A stretch of 64,000 nt of DNA from Blastococcus saxobsidens (GCF_010682065.1 NZ_JAAGWG010000012.1:62001-126000), one strand, 5' to 3'. Counted from the stretch's first letter, positions 50,926 through 60,488 are shown. Notes: a model not told the origin generated them from the letters alone. A program made the numbers and translations.

Positions 50926-53610
50926 ATGACGAGCAAGAAGGCTCTGGGCATCGTCCTGACCTCGGCGGTCGTGGCCGGCTACGCCGGCGCGGCGGTCTGG
51001 TCGGCATGGGCCACCCCGCCGGTCCCGGTGGCCACCGACTTCGGCGCGGGCGACGGGCTCACCCGCTACGTGCTCACCGCCGACACGCAGTCGGCCGACC
51101 TGCTCGGCGCGCTCGAGGACGTCCCCGGCGTGGCCAGCGCGCAGTGGGTCGACACCGCCCGCGCCCTGGTCGCCGCCGACGGCGTGACCGCGGAGCGCCT
51201 GGCCGGCGTGCCGGGGGTCACCGACGTCGAGCTCTCGACGTCGGCACCGCTGCTGGGCACCGTCACCGACCCCTTCTTCCCGCAGTACGGCTGGAACCTG
51301 GAGAACACCGGCCGCAACGCGACCGGGCAGGCCGCGGTGGCCGACGCCGACGTCGACGCCACCACCGGCTGGGACACCGGCACCGGCATCGGCCGGGTCG
51401 TCGCCGTCGTGGACTCCGGCTTCGACTCCGACCACCCCGAGCTGGCGGGCTCCCTGTGGACCAACCCCGACGAGTCGTGCGGCACCACCGACACCGACGG
51501 CAACGGCCTGGCCGGCGACTGCCACGGCTGGAACTTCTACGCGAACAACGCCGACATCGACAACGGCAGCCTCGGCAGCCACGGCACCAGCGTCTCCGGC
51601 GTCGTGGGGGCGCGGGCGGACAACGGTCAGGGCTCGGCCGGCGTCGCGCCGGGGGTGTCGATCATGCCGCTGGTCGCGGGCGGCGGGAGCACCGTCGACA
51701 TCTACCTGTGCGCCCGGGCCATCCGGTACGCCGTCGACCACGGGGCCGACGTCGTCAACGCCTCCTGGGGCGGCGCCTTCGGCGGCCACGCCCTCGAGAC
51801 CCTCCGCTCGGCCATCGCCTACGCCGACGCCCACGGCGTCCTGGTCGTCGCCGCGGCCGGCAACGACGGCGGCAACCGCGACACGAACATCGTCTACCCG
51901 GCCAGCCTGCCGGAGCCGAACGTGGTGACCGTCGGCAGCTCGACCGCCGCCGACACGATCGCCGGCCACTCCGGCTACGGCGCGGCCTCGGTCGACCTCT
52001 TCGCCCCCGGCACCCGCGTCCCGGCGCCGTGGAACGACGGCGGCATGCGGCTGGTCGACGGGACCTCCTTCGCCGCGCCGCACGTGGCGGCCGCGGTCGC
52101 CCTGTACCGGGCCGTCCGGCCGACGGCCACCGCCGCCGAGCTCAAGGCAGCGCTGCTGGCCGACGTCGACCCGGTCCCCGCCTTCGTCGGCAGGTCCGTC
52201 ACCGGTGGCCGGCTCACGCTGAGCCGCCTGGGCGACGGCGGCAGCGACCCGGTCCAGTACGCCTTCTCCTCGATGACCTCGCGGCCCGGCACGGTGCGCC
52301 CGGCGATCGGCCTCAGCACGCCGGGCAGCAGCGGGCAGTTCTCGGTCGACATCGGCCTGGGCATGGAGTCCGGGGGCGAGATCTGGGCCCTGGCGGACAA
52401 GGCCGTGACGCTCGACGGCGTCACGGTGCCGACGAACGACGAGGGCGACGCCCGCTTCGACCTGGGCTCCCGGACCGACTTCCGGGGGATCGGCCTCGCG
52501 CCGTCGGTGGACCTGGGCGACGGCCGCTACGTGCTCACCGTCCAGCTCCACCGCGACGGCGAGCCGATGGGGCGCATGCACGCCGCCCCGCTGCTGGTCT
52601 CCTCGCCGCGGCCGGCCCCCACCGGCCCGGCGCCGGCCGGCCCCACCCCGGGCGGCACCACGCCGGGCAGCACCACCCCGACCGCGCCCGCCCCGCGGCC
52701 CGGGACGACCACGCCCACCATCCCCGACGGCAGCACGCCCGACGGCGGCAGCACTCCCGGTGGCTCCACCCCGACGAGCCCGGCACCCGGCACGCCGGCA
52801 CCCGGCTCCCCGACGCCGGGCGCCCCGGCCCCGGGGTCCCCCGAGCCTGGCACCCCCACGCCGACCGCCCCGGCTCCCACGACGCCGGCACCGGCACCCG
52901 TCACCCCGGCGCCGGGCACGCCCGTGCCCGGCACCCCCGGGCCCGACGGGCCCACGCCGGACGCCCCGGCGCCCGGCGGCACCGACCCGGGCACCCCGGA
53001 CCCCGGAACCACCGGACCGGCCCCGTCCACGCCCGGCACCCCGCCGAGCAGCACCACCTACCCCGAGGTGGGCGCCTTCCGGATCACGTCGCTGAGCCCC
53101 AACCGGGTCGACACCGCCGGCGGCACGCTGGTGACCGTCACCGGGCGGGCGCTCCCCGCCGACCCGACGGTCCGCATCGGCGCCAGCGCCACGGCCACCG
53201 TGGTGCGCAGCACCGTCACCGAGCTGGTGGTCCGCGTGCCCGCCCGCACGGCAGGCACCTACGACGTGACCATCACCGCACGGGACGGCCGCGCCTCGGT
53301 GCTGAGCAACGCGCTCACGTACGCCGACGCGGTCGGCCCCGGGCCGGAGGGGACGACGCCGGACGGGTCCACCCCCGGCGGCAGCACCCCCGGCGGGTCC
53401 ACTCCCGGCGGCAGCACCCCCGGCGGGTCCACTCCCGGCGGCAGCACCCCCGGCGGGTCCACCCCCGGCGGCAGCACCCCGCCGGCCGCGGCCCCGGTGG
53501 TGCGCAGCGGGCCCGGTGGCGAGCGCCTGGTCCGGTCCGACCGGTTCTCCCGGCTCGGTTCCATCTGGTCGCTGAACTGCTCGGCCAGCTGCACCGGCGT
53601 CGCCATCTGA
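50926..53610 (+). CDS. Secreted S8 serine peptidase (subtilase) with stalk and IPT/TIG domain
   Basis: An 894-residue exported protease. An N-terminal signal anchor (about 5-28) and an inhibitor-like prodomain (to about 108) precede the subtilisin domain with the triad Asp163 (VVDSGFD), His219 (GSHGTS) and Ser381 (DGTSFAAPH), and oxyanion Asn near 313. Next come a beta domain, a Pro/Thr/Gly-rich stalk (about 565-705), an IPT/TIG domain (about 714-800), perfect GGSTP repeats (about 814-852) and a short tail with two cysteines (NCSASC). The stalk and repeats suggest a cell-wall-spanning or surface enzyme. No LPXTG motif is seen. Confidence 0.92.
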   Translation: MTSKKALGIVLTSAVVAGYAGAAVWSAWATPPVPVATDFGAGDGLTRYVLTADTQSADLLGALEDVPGVASAQWVDTARALVAADGVTAERLAGVPGVTDVELSTSAPLLGTVTDPFFPQYGWNLENTGRNATGQAAVADADVDATTGWDTGTGIGRVVAVVDSGFDSDHPELAGSLWTNPDESCGTTDTDGNGLAGDCHGWNFYANNADIDNGSLGSHGTSVSGVVGARADNGQGSAGVAPGVSIMPLVAGGGSTVDIYLCARAIRYAVDHGADVVNASWGGAFGGHALETLRSAIAYADAHGVLVVAAAGNDGGNRDTNIVYPASLPEPNVVTVGSSTAADTIAGHSGYGAASVDLFAPGTRVPAPWNDGGMRLVDGTSFAAPHVAAAVALYRAVRPTATAAELKAALLADVDPVPAFVGRSVTGGRLTLSRLGDGGSDPVQYAFSSMTSRPGTVRPAIGLSTPGSSGQFSVDIGLGMESGGEIWALADKAVTLDGVTVPTNDEGDARFDLGSRTDFRGIGLAPSVDLGDGRYVLTVQLHRDGEPMGRMHAAPLLVSSPRPAPTGPAPAGPTPGGTTPGSTTPTAPAPRPGTTTPTIPDGSTPDGGSTPGGSTPTSPAPGTPAPGSPTPGAPAPGSPEPGTPTPTAPAPTTPAPAPVTPAPGTPVPGTPGPDGPTPDAPAPGGTDPGTPDPGTTGPAPSTPGTPPSSTTYPEVGAFRITSLSPNRVDTAGGTLVTVTGRALPADPTVRIGASATATVVRSTVTELVVRVPARTAGTYDVTITARDGRASVLSNALTYADAVGPGPEGTTPDGSTPGGSTPGGSTPGGSTPGGSTPGGSTPGGSTPGGSTPPAAAPVVRSGPGGERLVRSDRFSRLGSIWSLNCSASCTGVAI
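53365..53481 (+). repeat. Perfect 30-bp tandem repeats in the subtilase gene
   Basis: Four units start with GGGTCCAC at 53365, 53395, 53425 and 53455. Each encodes two GSTPG pentapeptides and alternates two codon choices (GGGTCC and GGCAGC), with only C/T changes between units. The block is prone to slippage in frame-preserving 30- or 15-bp steps. Confidence 0.92.
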
Positions 53611-53647
53611 GGCCCCTGCCCGCGCCCTCCCGGCGCGTCCCCTGATC

Positions 53648-53690
53648 CACCGCGCCCCGTCGGGCTTCCCCATACGGACGGGGCGCGGTG
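53648..53690. terminator. Terminator of the subtilase gene
   Basis: CACCGCGCCCCGTC (53648-53661) pairs perfectly with GACGGGGCGCGGTG (53677-53690), 37 nt past the stop. Confidence 0.87.
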
Positions 53691-53764
53691 TCGTCCGCCT
53701 CCGTTCCGATGCGGACCCCGCCTGCCGATGAAGGGGACGAGAACGGACGAAACGAGGAACCCCT

Positions 53765-54343
53765 GTGCTCGACACCCGACCGGCCCCGCCGGTCTCCCGC
53801 GGCAACCGCGCCGCCGTCCGGCCGACGGGCCGCGAGCGGAGCTTCTCCGCCGACGAACTGATCGTCTCCAAGACCGATCCCCGCGGGATCATCACCTACG
53901 CCAACGACGTCTTCCTGCGGGTCAGCGGCTACCACCAGGACGACGTGCTGGGCCAGCCGCACAACATGATCCGGCACCCGGAGATGCCGCGGGCGGTCTT
54001 CAAGCTGCTCTGGGACACCCTCGGCGCGGGCGAGGAGGTCTTCGCCTACATCAACAACCTCGCCGTCGACGGTGGCCACTACTGGGTCCTCGCGCACGTG
54101 ACGCCCTCGCGGACGGCCGACTGCCGCGTCGTGGGCTACCACTCCAACCGCCGGAAGCCCTCCCCCGGCGCGATCGCGCGCATCCAGCCGCTCTACACGC
54201 GGCTGCTCGCCGAGGAGCGCCGCCACCCCAACGCCCGCGCGGCGGTGGAGGCCTCCTCCCGCCTGCTGGCCGCCCTGCTGGTCGAGCAGCAGCAGACGTA
54301 CGAGGAGTTCGTCTGGTCGATCATCAACCGCGAGGAGCGCTGA
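53765..54343 (+). CDS. PAS-domain sensor protein (Aer-like)
   Basis: A 192-residue soluble protein. One PAS domain (about 30-130) has the Aer-type sequence [47 protein letters not shown], close to the FAD-binding PAS of aerotaxis receptors. A helical C-terminus follows. One base separates it from the chemoreceptor gene downstream. The pair looks like an aerotaxis receptor split in two: this protein would sense redox state or ligand and act on the signalling protein next to it. Bound FAD is inferred from family only. Confidence 0.87.
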   Translation: MLDTRPAPPVSRGNRAAVRPTGRERSFSADELIVSKTDPRGIITYANDVFLRVSGYHQDDVLGQPHNMIRHPEMPRAVFKLLWDTLGAGEEVFAYINNLAVDGGHYWVLAHVTPSRTADCRVVGYHSNRRKPSPGAIARIQPLYTRLLAEERRHPNARAAVEASSRLLAALLVEQQQTYEEFVWSIINREER

Positions 54344-54344
54344 C

Positions 54345-55313
54345 ATGGGGATGCGATCCCGCAGGACCGAGCCGGGCCGCCGCTCCGACGCCGAGGAGCT
54401 GGCTGTCCACCGCGAGTTCGTGCGTCAGCTGACCGCGGCCTGCCGCGCCGCGTCGGTGGGCGACCTCGAGGCACGCAGCCGGCTGAGCGGCGTCGCGGAG
54501 ACGATCCCCGAGCTCGTCGACCTGCACCACGCGCTCAACAACGTGCTGGACGTCTCCGACGCCTTCGTCCGGGAGTCCTCCGCCGCCCTGCACTCCGCCG
54601 CCGAGGGAAGGTTCCACCGCACGCTGCTGACGACCGGCCTGCAGGGTTCGTTCCGCTACAGCGCCACCGTCATCAACGACGCCCGCGCGGCCATGCAGGA
54701 GACCGACGGGCGGGTGGCCGAGGCGCAGACCAGCCGGCTGCGGCTGGCCGACGAGTTCGAGTCGGTCGTGCTCTCCATGTCCGAGCAGGTGGCGACGGCG
54801 GCGACCGAGCTCAGCGCCTCGGCGTCCGGGCTGACCGCCGCCGCGTCCGCCGCCAGCACCGAGGTCGGCGCCGCGCGGGAGACGATCACCTCGCTCACCC
54901 GGTCCTCGGCCGAGATCAAGGAGATCATCGCGCTGATCGACTCCGTGGCGGCCCAGACGCGGCTGCTGGCGCTCAACGCCACCATCGAGGCCGCCCGCGC
55001 CGGGGAGGCGGGGAAGGGCTTCGCGGTCGTGGCCTCCGAGGTCAAGGACCTCGCCGACCAGACCGGCCGGGCGACCGAGCGGGTCACCGCTCAGGTGGAG
55101 CAGATCCGGCAGGCCTCGGAGAACGTCGCCGAGGTCATGAGCAGCGTGGGCGGGACCGTCGGCGAGATGAACGGCCTGGTCGACGGGATCGCCGCGGCCG
55201 TCGACGGCTCGGCGTCGCTGAACACCGGGTACGACGACGTCACGGGGCTGTCGCAGATGGCGGAGAAGCTCCGGTCGGAGGCCACCGGGTTCCTGGTCGA
55301 GATGCGCCGCTGA
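54345..55313 (+). CDS. Soluble methyl-accepting chemotaxis protein
   Basis: A 322-residue receptor without membrane helices. Residues 15-120 are helical, perhaps a poly-HAMP-like or PAS-contacting region. The signalling domain has the highly conserved hairpin tip [33 protein letters not shown] near residues 205-240, the CheA/CheW contact. It is coupled to the PAS gene by one base. No che or flagellar genes are in the window. The tip is the same as that of the GAF-domain receptor at 61228, so both can join one signalling array. Confidence 0.92.
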   Translation: MGMRSRRTEPGRRSDAEELAVHREFVRQLTAACRAASVGDLEARSRLSGVAETIPELVDLHHALNNVLDVSDAFVRESSAALHSAAEGRFHRTLLTTGLQGSFRYSATVINDARAAMQETDGRVAEAQTSRLRLADEFESVVLSMSEQVATAATELSASASGLTAAASAASTEVGAARETITSLTRSSAEIKEIIALIDSVAAQTRLLALNATIEAARAGEAGKGFAVVASEVKDLADQTGRATERVTAQVEQIRQASENVAEVMSSVGGTVGEMNGLVDGIAAAVDGSASLNTGYDDVTGLSQMAEKLRSEATGFLVEMRR

Positions 55314-55365
55314 TCAGGGGCGGCTGCCACGGCGGCGGGGCCAGGAGGTAGTCTCGTCGCCGTCC

Positions 55366-55439
55366 GCGGGTGTAGTTCAATGGTAGAACATCAGCTTCCC
55401 AAGCTGACAGTGCGAGTTCGATTCTCGTCACCCGCTCCA
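55366..55439 (+). tRNA. tRNA-Gly (CCC anticodon)
   Basis: The 74-nt sequence includes an encoded CCA. The acceptor stem GCGGGTG pairs with CACCCGC, the D arm has GTTCAATGGTAGAAC, and the anticodon stem-loop TCAGC-TTCCCAA-GCTGA has anticodon CCC with U33. The T arm has GTTCGATTC. It reads GGG glycine codons. It marks the start of the accessory region, and tRNA 3' ends are common integration sites. Confidence 0.95.
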
Positions 55440-55825
55440 CGGAAAAGCGCAGTTCAAGGGGCTTATTGGCTCCTCTCGGTGGGGCCGGTGGATCGTCTAA
55501 TTGACCCCCTACAGCCCCCCATAACCCCCTGTTTTCCGTCCCGTAGGTCATGGATAGGTCACGCCGAGAGATGGATGCGGGCAGGTGAGCCCCTCGTCCG
55601 ACGGCGCATGACGAGCGCGCGACCCAACATCGGTCACACCGCCCCCTACCGGCAGACCTTCATGAGGCGTCACGTGTGCTCCGCCGGTCGAGGCGATAGT
55701 GGACGGCGATAGGCCCTGACCAGCCCACGGATAGCGCCTATCGGACCGGATCGATCCGTTCGTCCGCGCCGCGCTGACCTTCTGCTCGACGGGCCTGGGT
55801 CCTTGTCCGGACGCAGCGGCCGAGC
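55440..55825. other. Gene-free region after tRNA-Gly
   Basis: I see no convincing gene here. The DNA is less GC-rich than the core, with C-runs (ccccctacagcccccca) just past the tRNA. It could hold an attachment site or decayed integrase DNA, but no integrase motif and no second copy of the tRNA 3' end is visible in the window. The downstream part is the 3' flank of the SipW-like gene. Confidence 0.5.
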
Positions 55826-56608
55826 TCAGGCCGGCACGGCCGCCGCGGTCAGGGTGAGCCGCATGCTGCCTCGCCCGTCGGGCTCGGTCACCTGCACCGG
55901 TTCGGCGATCAGCCGCAGGTTCAGCTGCGCCAGGCCGCTCTCCAAGGCAGCACGCGCCCGGCCGAGGATTCGACGCCGTCCGTCCGCGGGTTCCCATTCG
56001 CTCTCGGGCACTTCCAGCGCGACGGAGATCGTCTGCCGCAGCGGCTCGCGGTGCGCGGTCCGGCGGCCACCACGCCGGCGGCGATGCCGTCCCGTCGTCG
56101 CCGGTTGCCGGCTGCCTCGAACACCGGCCACCAGCGCCGCGCCGCCGAGGAGGAAGGCCAGTGCCGCGAAGGCGCCACCGGACAGCAGCTGGCCGAGGAA
56201 GGGGATGACCACGAGCGAGCGGCCGAAGTCGGCGTCCCGCGTGGACACCCGCCACGGGTCGGCCATGGGGTTGGCGTCGCCTTTGGTGACCATGTAGGGC
56301 GCACCCTCGCTGGAGCCGAGCTCCGCGATCCGGTGCAGGATCGGGCGGTCGTCGGACACCGTGAACGGCGCCGGCGGACGGAACACCACCACATCACCGA
56401 CGGCGACGTCCTCCCCCGCCACGGGGAGCGCGAGCACCAGCGAGCCGGTGGGTGCGTAGGGGGTCATCGAGCCGGTGAGCACGGGCAGGAACCGGACGCC
56501 TTGCAGGCCGGCCACGCCGACAGCGGCGAGCAACGCGATCACCAGCGCCAGGCCGAGGAGTCCGCCCGCGCGCGCGGCGACGCGTGAGGACTTGGCGGTC
56601 GTGGTCAT
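55826..56608 (-). CDS. SipW-like (ER-type) signal peptidase I
   Basis: A 260-residue membrane peptidase. Helix 1 is LLGLALVIALLAAVGVAGL, catalytic Ser47 is in LTGSMTPYAPTGS, and the base is His92 in RPILHRI in place of the usual lysine; KGDANPMADP follows with Asp111. A serine-histidine pair of this kind defines SipW/ER-type enzymes, which process TasA/camelysin-like proteins. A second helix (about 142-165) precedes an unusual 95-residue basic cytoplasmic tail. The ATG overlaps the stop of the preceding secreted-protein gene (ATGA), so its substrates are probably its operon partners. Confidence 0.88.
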   Translation of the reverse strand: MTTTAKSSRVAARAGGLLGLALVIALLAAVGVAGLQGVRFLPVLTGSMTPYAPTGSLVLALPVAGEDVAVGDVVVFRPPAPFTVSDDRPILHRIAELGSSEGAPYMVTKGDANPMADPWRVSTRDADFGRSLVVIPFLGQLLSGGAFAALAFLLGGAALVAGVRGSRQPATTGRHRRRRGGRRTAHREPLRQTISVALEVPESEWEPADGRRRILGRARAALESGLAQLNLRLIAEPVQVTEPDGRGSMRLTLTAAAVPA

Positions 56609-57267
56609 GAGAACGTCCGTTCCTGCGGTCCCCGGAAAGCCGGGGTGTTCGCGACGAGTGCCGCACCGCCCGCCACGCCGGTGAAGACCACCTTGAAGTA
56701 GACGGCCTTGCCGACGTCGATCTGCGTGGGCGTGGTGTAGGTGACGGTGCCGCCGGCGAGCAGCGCCCCGCCCCCGACGAGGGTGTTGGTGCCGGGGCAG
56801 ACACCGTTTCGCCACGGCTCCGAGCACACGTTGACCATGCCGGTGCCGACCACGGTGAGCAGACTCGCCGTCACGGACAACGTGCCCGGCATCGAGGAGT
56901 CGTTCACCAGCTCGGCGTAGCCGATGCTGTCGACGACCAGCGCGCCGACCTGGAACCGCGTGCCGGCGTTGGTGACGGCGCCGTTGGTGCCGACCTTGAC
57001 GAAGATGCTGGAGGCCTTGGCCTCCGTCACCTGCGCTGCCTTGACGGTGGTCCCTGACCACGCGGCGGTGACGCCGGCGGCAGCCGGGGCACCGAGCCCG
57101 GCTCCAGCGGCCTGGCCGACGAACAGGCCCGCCACCACGCCGAGGGCGACCGCTGACGGCGTGACCATCGACGCGACGAGGCGTCGGAGGCGAGGACGAG
57201 CCGTCCGCGACGGTCGCCCCCCGTCGAGGGGGCGACCACCGCGGTGGCGAGGGAGCGGGCCTGTCAT
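56605..57267 (-). CDS. Secreted protein of the SipW operon (TasA-like, weak)
   Basis: A 220-residue exported protein. A basic lead (RTARPRLRRLVASMV) is followed by the hydrophobic core AVALGVVAGLFVGQAAGAG and a beta-rich mature part with Val, Thr and Gly patterns (VGALVVDSIGYAELVND, LSVTASLLTVVGTG) and two cysteines (VNVCSEP and GVCPGT). Its domain layout, position and coupling to the signal peptidase suggest a second SipW-type substrate, possibly a minor fibre subunit. No direct family match seen. Confidence 0.72.
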   Translation of the reverse strand: MTGPLPRHRGGRPLDGGRPSRTARPRLRRLVASMVTPSAVALGVVAGLFVGQAAGAGLGAPAAAGVTAAWSGTTVKAAQVTEAKASSIFVKVGTNGAVTNAGTRFQVGALVVDSIGYAELVNDSSMPGTLSVTASLLTVVGTGMVNVCSEPWRNGVCPGTNTLVGGGALLAGGTVTYTTPTQIDVGKAVYFKVVFTGVAGGAALVANTPAFRGPQERTFS

Positions 57268-57278
57268 CGGAGGACCCG

Positions 57279-57941
57279 TCAGCCGGCGGTGCGGTCGGTG
57301 CCGCCCACCACGGTCCCGGTGACGCCGATCGCGATCGAGCCCGTCTTGCCCTTCAGGGTCGCCGGCGCGCCGCTGGAAAACGTGAACATGTACCGGACGT
57401 GCTGGGCGTTGGCCGCTCCCGAGCCGATGGAGCCGTGGTTCACCGCGACCGGCACGCCCGCGGCAGGGGTGGCCGGGCCCGCGAGCGGCTTCGTGGTGCC
57501 GGTGCAGGTGCTCACGCCCGCGACGGTCGTCCACGCGACAGAGCACGAGGTCGCCTCGACAGCAAGCTGGCCGGCCAGGTCGCCGGTCACGGTCACGGTG
57601 CCGGTGAAGTTGCTCGCCTGCGAGCCGTCGTTCTGCACGTCGACGTAGCGGTAGAACCAGTCGGCGGGCAGCAGGTTCGACACGCCCGTCGTGAAGATGC
57701 CGCCGTTGGCGTCGAGGAGCTGCGCGCTGCCCGTGCCGGCCGACAGGGTCCCCGACGTCACGTTGGCCGTCGCGTCCCAGCTGGAGAAGGCGCCGGCGCT
57801 CACCAGCGTCGCACCGCCCGCGGCGAGGGCGAGGGCGGCGATCCGGCGACGGCGGGGCCGCGGCTCCTGCTCCTCGCTGACGAACCGGTGGACAACAACG
57901 TCGATGGCCGGCTCGGCCGGGTTCTGCGTGGTGGTGATCAT
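57279..57941 (-). CDS. TasA/camelysin-like surface protein
   Basis: A 220-residue exported protein. A cytoplasmic lead ends in RPRRRR, the hydrophobic segment IAALALAAGGATLVSAGAF follows, and the mature start SSWDATANVTSGTLSAGTGS is the pattern seen in camelysin/TasA-type proteins after SipW cleavage. The rest is beta-rich (VDVQNDGSQASNFTGTVTVTG, HVRYMFTFSSG) with a cysteine pair (TSCSVAW and VSTCTGT). It may form surface fibres or act as a protease-like surface protein. First gene of the SipW operon; I chose ATG 57941, with a longer ATG at 57971 possible. Confidence 0.82.
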   Translation of the reverse strand: MITTTQNPAEPAIDVVVHRFVSEEQEPRPRRRRIAALALAAGGATLVSAGAFSSWDATANVTSGTLSAGTGSAQLLDANGGIFTTGVSNLLPADWFYRYVDVQNDGSQASNFTGTVTVTGDLAGQLAVEATSCSVAWTTVAGVSTCTGTTKPLAGPATPAAGVPVAVNHGSIGSGAANAQHVRYMFTFSSGAPATLKGKTGSIAIGVTGTVVGGTDRTAG

Positions 57942-58059
57942 GACCAGGTATCCGTTCCTGTCTCGCGCCATCCGAGGCGATCTTGATCCGGAACCGGATG
58001 GTTCCCTCGCCAGCAGTGACGGTTGTACGACTGACTTGCTGAACATCGGCTCAAGAGAA

Positions 58060-58077
58060 CTCCCTCTTAAGAGGGAG
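58060..58077. promoter_or_regulatory. 18-bp perfect palindrome upstream of the TasA/SipW operon
   Basis: CTCCCTCTTAAGAGGGAG is self-complementary over its whole length, centred on TTAA in otherwise GC-rich DNA. It lies 119 bp upstream of the TasA-like start. An operator for an unlinked regulator is likely. The rest of 57942-58324 shows no gene that I can support. Confidence 0.7.
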
Positions 58078-58417
58078 AAGTGCACTTTCCGGTTTGCGGC
58101 CGCATCGGCTGGAAATAGCGAATGGTTTCTTGATGTAGCGCACGCCAGTCGCTCCTGCGCGACCGCTCCCGCCGGTTCCGGGAGCACACTCATCGCTGAG
58201 TTGGACCTGCTATGGCGCGGCCTGATTGCCCGACGGCGGCACCGGCGCCCTGGTGCCCGCGACCGACACGGGCCGGTACGCCGACACCACGCGCGGCTCT
58301 TGGGTCGACCGGATGAGTGCGCGCTGTCGACGACGCCTGAAAACTGACCCCCTCGCGACGCTCGAAAACTGACCCCCTCCCGAGACCCTGGCTCGAGCCG
58401 AGCCGGGGAGGGACGAG

Positions 58418-59659
58418 GTGTTGTCCGTGGAGGATTGGGCGGAGATCCGCCGGCTGCATCGGGCCGAAGGCATCCCGATCAAGCAGATCGCCCGAGTGCT
58501 GGGCGTCTCGCGAAACACGGTGCGGTCGGCGCTGCGGGCCGACGGGCCACCGAAGTACGAGCGAGCCGAACGGGCGTCGATCGTCGATGAGGCCGAGCCA
58601 CGGGTCCGGGAACTGCTGCAGGCGTTCCCGACGATGCCGGCCACGGTGATCGCCGAACGGATCGGCTGGACCCGGTCGATGACCGTACTGAAGAAGCGGG
58701 TGGCCGAGCTGCGGCCGGTCTATCTGCCGCCGGATCCGGCGTCCCGAACGGCGTATGTGGCCGGCGAGATCGCCCAGTTCGACCTGTGGTTCCCACCCAT
58801 CACGCTGCCGGTCGGCCATGGTCAGACCCGCACCGCCAAGCAGTTGCCGGTGCTGACGATGGTCTGCGGCTACTCCCGCTGGGCGGCCGGAGTGCTGATC
58901 CCCTCCCGCGCCGCGGAGGACCTGTTCGCCGGCTGGTGGCAGCTGATCGCCTCGCTTGGAGCAGTGCCGCGGGCGCTGGTCTGGGACGGCGAGGGCGCGG
59001 TCGGCCGCTGGCGCGGCGGCCGCAGCGAGCTCACCGCCGACTGCCAGGGCTTCCGCGGCACCCTGGCCACGAAGGTGCTGATCTGCCGGCCGGCCGACCC
59101 TGAAGCCAAAGGCCTGGTCGAGCGGCTGCACGACTATCTGGAGCGCTCGTTCCTGCCGGGAAGGACGTTCACCGGCCCGGCCGACTTCAACGCCCAACTG
59201 GCCGCCTGGCTGCGGCTGGTGAACACCCGTCCCCGGCGGGCGCTGGGATGCGCGCCGACCGAGCGGATCGCCGCCGATCTGGAGCGGATGCTGCCGCTGC
59301 CGCCGGTCGCTCCGGCCACCGGCTGGCGCAGCAGCACGCGCCTGGCCCGGGACCACTACGTGCGCCTCGATGGCAACGACTACTCGGTCCATCCGGCGGT
59401 GATCGGCCGGCGGGTCGAGGTGCTCGCCGACCTGGCGCGGGTGCGGGTGGCCTGCGACGGGCGGGTGGTGGCCGACCACGAGCGGATCTGGGCCAAGCAT
59501 CAGACGATCTCGGCCGACGAGCACGTCACCGCGGCGAAGGCGTTGCGCGCCGCCCGGATCGGGCTGCTCCGCCCGGCGCCGGTCAGCGAGGAAGTCCAGA
59601 TCCGGCCGCTGAGCGACTACGACACCGCCCTCGGCCTCACCGACGGGGGCGTGGCATGA
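58418..59659 (+). CDS. istA: IS21-family transposase IstA
   Basis: A 413-residue DDE transposase. The N-terminal helix-turn-helix is IKQIARVLGVSRNTVRSAL. The catalytic core has Asp in AQFDLWFP, Asp in LVWDGEGAVG and Glu in DPEAKGLVERLHDYLERSF, followed by the C-terminal Mu-transposase-like domain (YVRLDGNDYSVHP). It starts at GTG 58418 behind GGGAGGGA. The stop overlaps istB as ATGA. It looks fully functional. Confidence 0.95.
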   Translation: MLSVEDWAEIRRLHRAEGIPIKQIARVLGVSRNTVRSALRADGPPKYERAERASIVDEAEPRVRELLQAFPTMPATVIAERIGWTRSMTVLKKRVAELRPVYLPPDPASRTAYVAGEIAQFDLWFPPITLPVGHGQTRTAKQLPVLTMVCGYSRWAAGVLIPSRAAEDLFAGWWQLIASLGAVPRALVWDGEGAVGRWRGGRSELTADCQGFRGTLATKVLICRPADPEAKGLVERLHDYLERSFLPGRTFTGPADFNAQLAAWLRLVNTRPRRALGCAPTERIAADLERMLPLPPVAPATGWRSSTRLARDHYVRLDGNDYSVHPAVIGRRVEVLADLARVRVACDGRVVADHERIWAKHQTISADEHVTAAKALRAARIGLLRPAPVSEEVQIRPLSDYDTALGLTDGGVA

Positions 59660-60429
59660 GCCGGGACCTGGGCGCGGAGGTGGCGTTCCTGACCCGGGCG
59701 CTGAAGGCGCCGACCCTGCGGGAGGCGGTGCCGCGGCTGGCCGAGCGGGCCCGCGAGCAGTCCTGGTCGCACGAGGAGTTCCTCATCGCCTGCCTGCAGC
59801 GCGAGGTCTCCGCGCGGGAGTCCCACGGCGGCGAGGGACGGATCCGCGCCGCCCGGTTCCCGGCCCGCAAGAGCCTGGAGGAGTTCGACTTCGACCACGC
59901 CCGCGGCCTCAAGCGCGAGCTGATCGCGCATCTGGGCACCTTGGACTTCGTCACCGCCAAGGAGAACGTGCTGCTCCTCGGCCCGCCCGGCACCGGCAAG
60001 ACCCACCTGGCCACCGGCCTCGCCATCCGCGCCTGCCAGGCCGGCCACCGGGTCCTGTTCGCCACCGCCACCGAGTGGGTCACCCGGCTGGCCGAAGCCC
60101 ACCACGCCGGCCGACTACAAGACGAACTACGCCGACTCGGCCGCTATCCGCTGCTGGTGGTCGACGAAGTCGGCTACGTGCCCTTCGAACCCGAGGCCGC
60201 CAACCTGTTCTTCCAGCTCGTCTCCAGCCGCTACGAGCGCGCCAGCCTGATCGTGACCAGCAACAAGCCCTTCGGCCGCTGGGGTGAGGTCTTCGGCGAC
60301 GAGGTCGTCGCCGCCGCGATGATCGACCGGCTGGTTCACCACGCCGAGGTCATCTCTCTCAAGGGCGACAGCTACCGGCTCAAAGACCGAGACCTCGGCC
60401 GCTCCGCGGCCGCCACCGAAGACGCATGA
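59656..60429 (+). CDS. istB: IS21-family ATPase IstB
   Basis: A 257-residue AAA+ helper that directs IstA to target DNA. Walker A is LLGPPGTGKTHLA, Walker B is PLLVVDEVGYVPFEPEAANLFFQL, and the sensor-1 region is SLIVTSNKPFGRWGEVFGD. The ATG overlaps the istA stop, so the two are coupled. The frame is intact to the element's right end. Confidence 0.95.
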   Translation: MSRDLGAEVAFLTRALKAPTLREAVPRLAERAREQSWSHEEFLIACLQREVSARESHGGEGRIRAARFPARKSLEEFDFDHARGLKRELIAHLGTLDFVTAKENVLLLGPPGTGKTHLATGLAIRACQAGHRVLFATATEWVTRLAEAHHAGRLQDELRRLGRYPLLVVDEVGYVPFEPEAANLFFQLVSSRYERASLIVTSNKPFGRWGEVFGDEVVAAAMIDRLVHHAEVISLKGDSYRLKDRDLGRSAAATEDA

Positions 60430-60488
60430 CCACGAGGGGGTCAATTTTCGGCCGTCGCTAGGGGGTCAACTTTGGGCCGTCGTTGACA

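Larger units (their letters stand above)
58325..60488 (+). mobile_element. Complete IS21-family insertion sequence
   Basis: A 2164-bp element. Its ends begin TGTCGACGACG (left) and TGTCAACGACG (right, reverse complement) and so match at 10 of 11 bases. Inside each end are two tandem 25-bp repeats with core (A/T)TGACCCCCT: 58332-58356 and 58357-58381 on the left, 60432-60456 and 60457-60481 on the right, typical of transposase-binding sites in this family. It contains istA and istB intact. No exact target duplication is visible (flanks tgcgc and cgcgc). Confidence 0.88.

Noticed and set aside
53365..53481. Regular 30-bp repeats considered as a CRISPR array
   Set aside because: Units are adjacent with no spacers, stay in frame and encode GGSTP repeats in a surface protein.
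50809..53895. 1028-codon minus-strand frame opposite the subtilase gene
   Set aside because: Antisense of a gene with a complete catalytic triad; the frame has no start context or recognisable domain.
55440..55560. C-rich stretch after tRNA-Gly considered as a 6C-type small RNA
   Set aside because: The C-runs are not in hairpin loops with matching stems, so the 6C fold is not formed.
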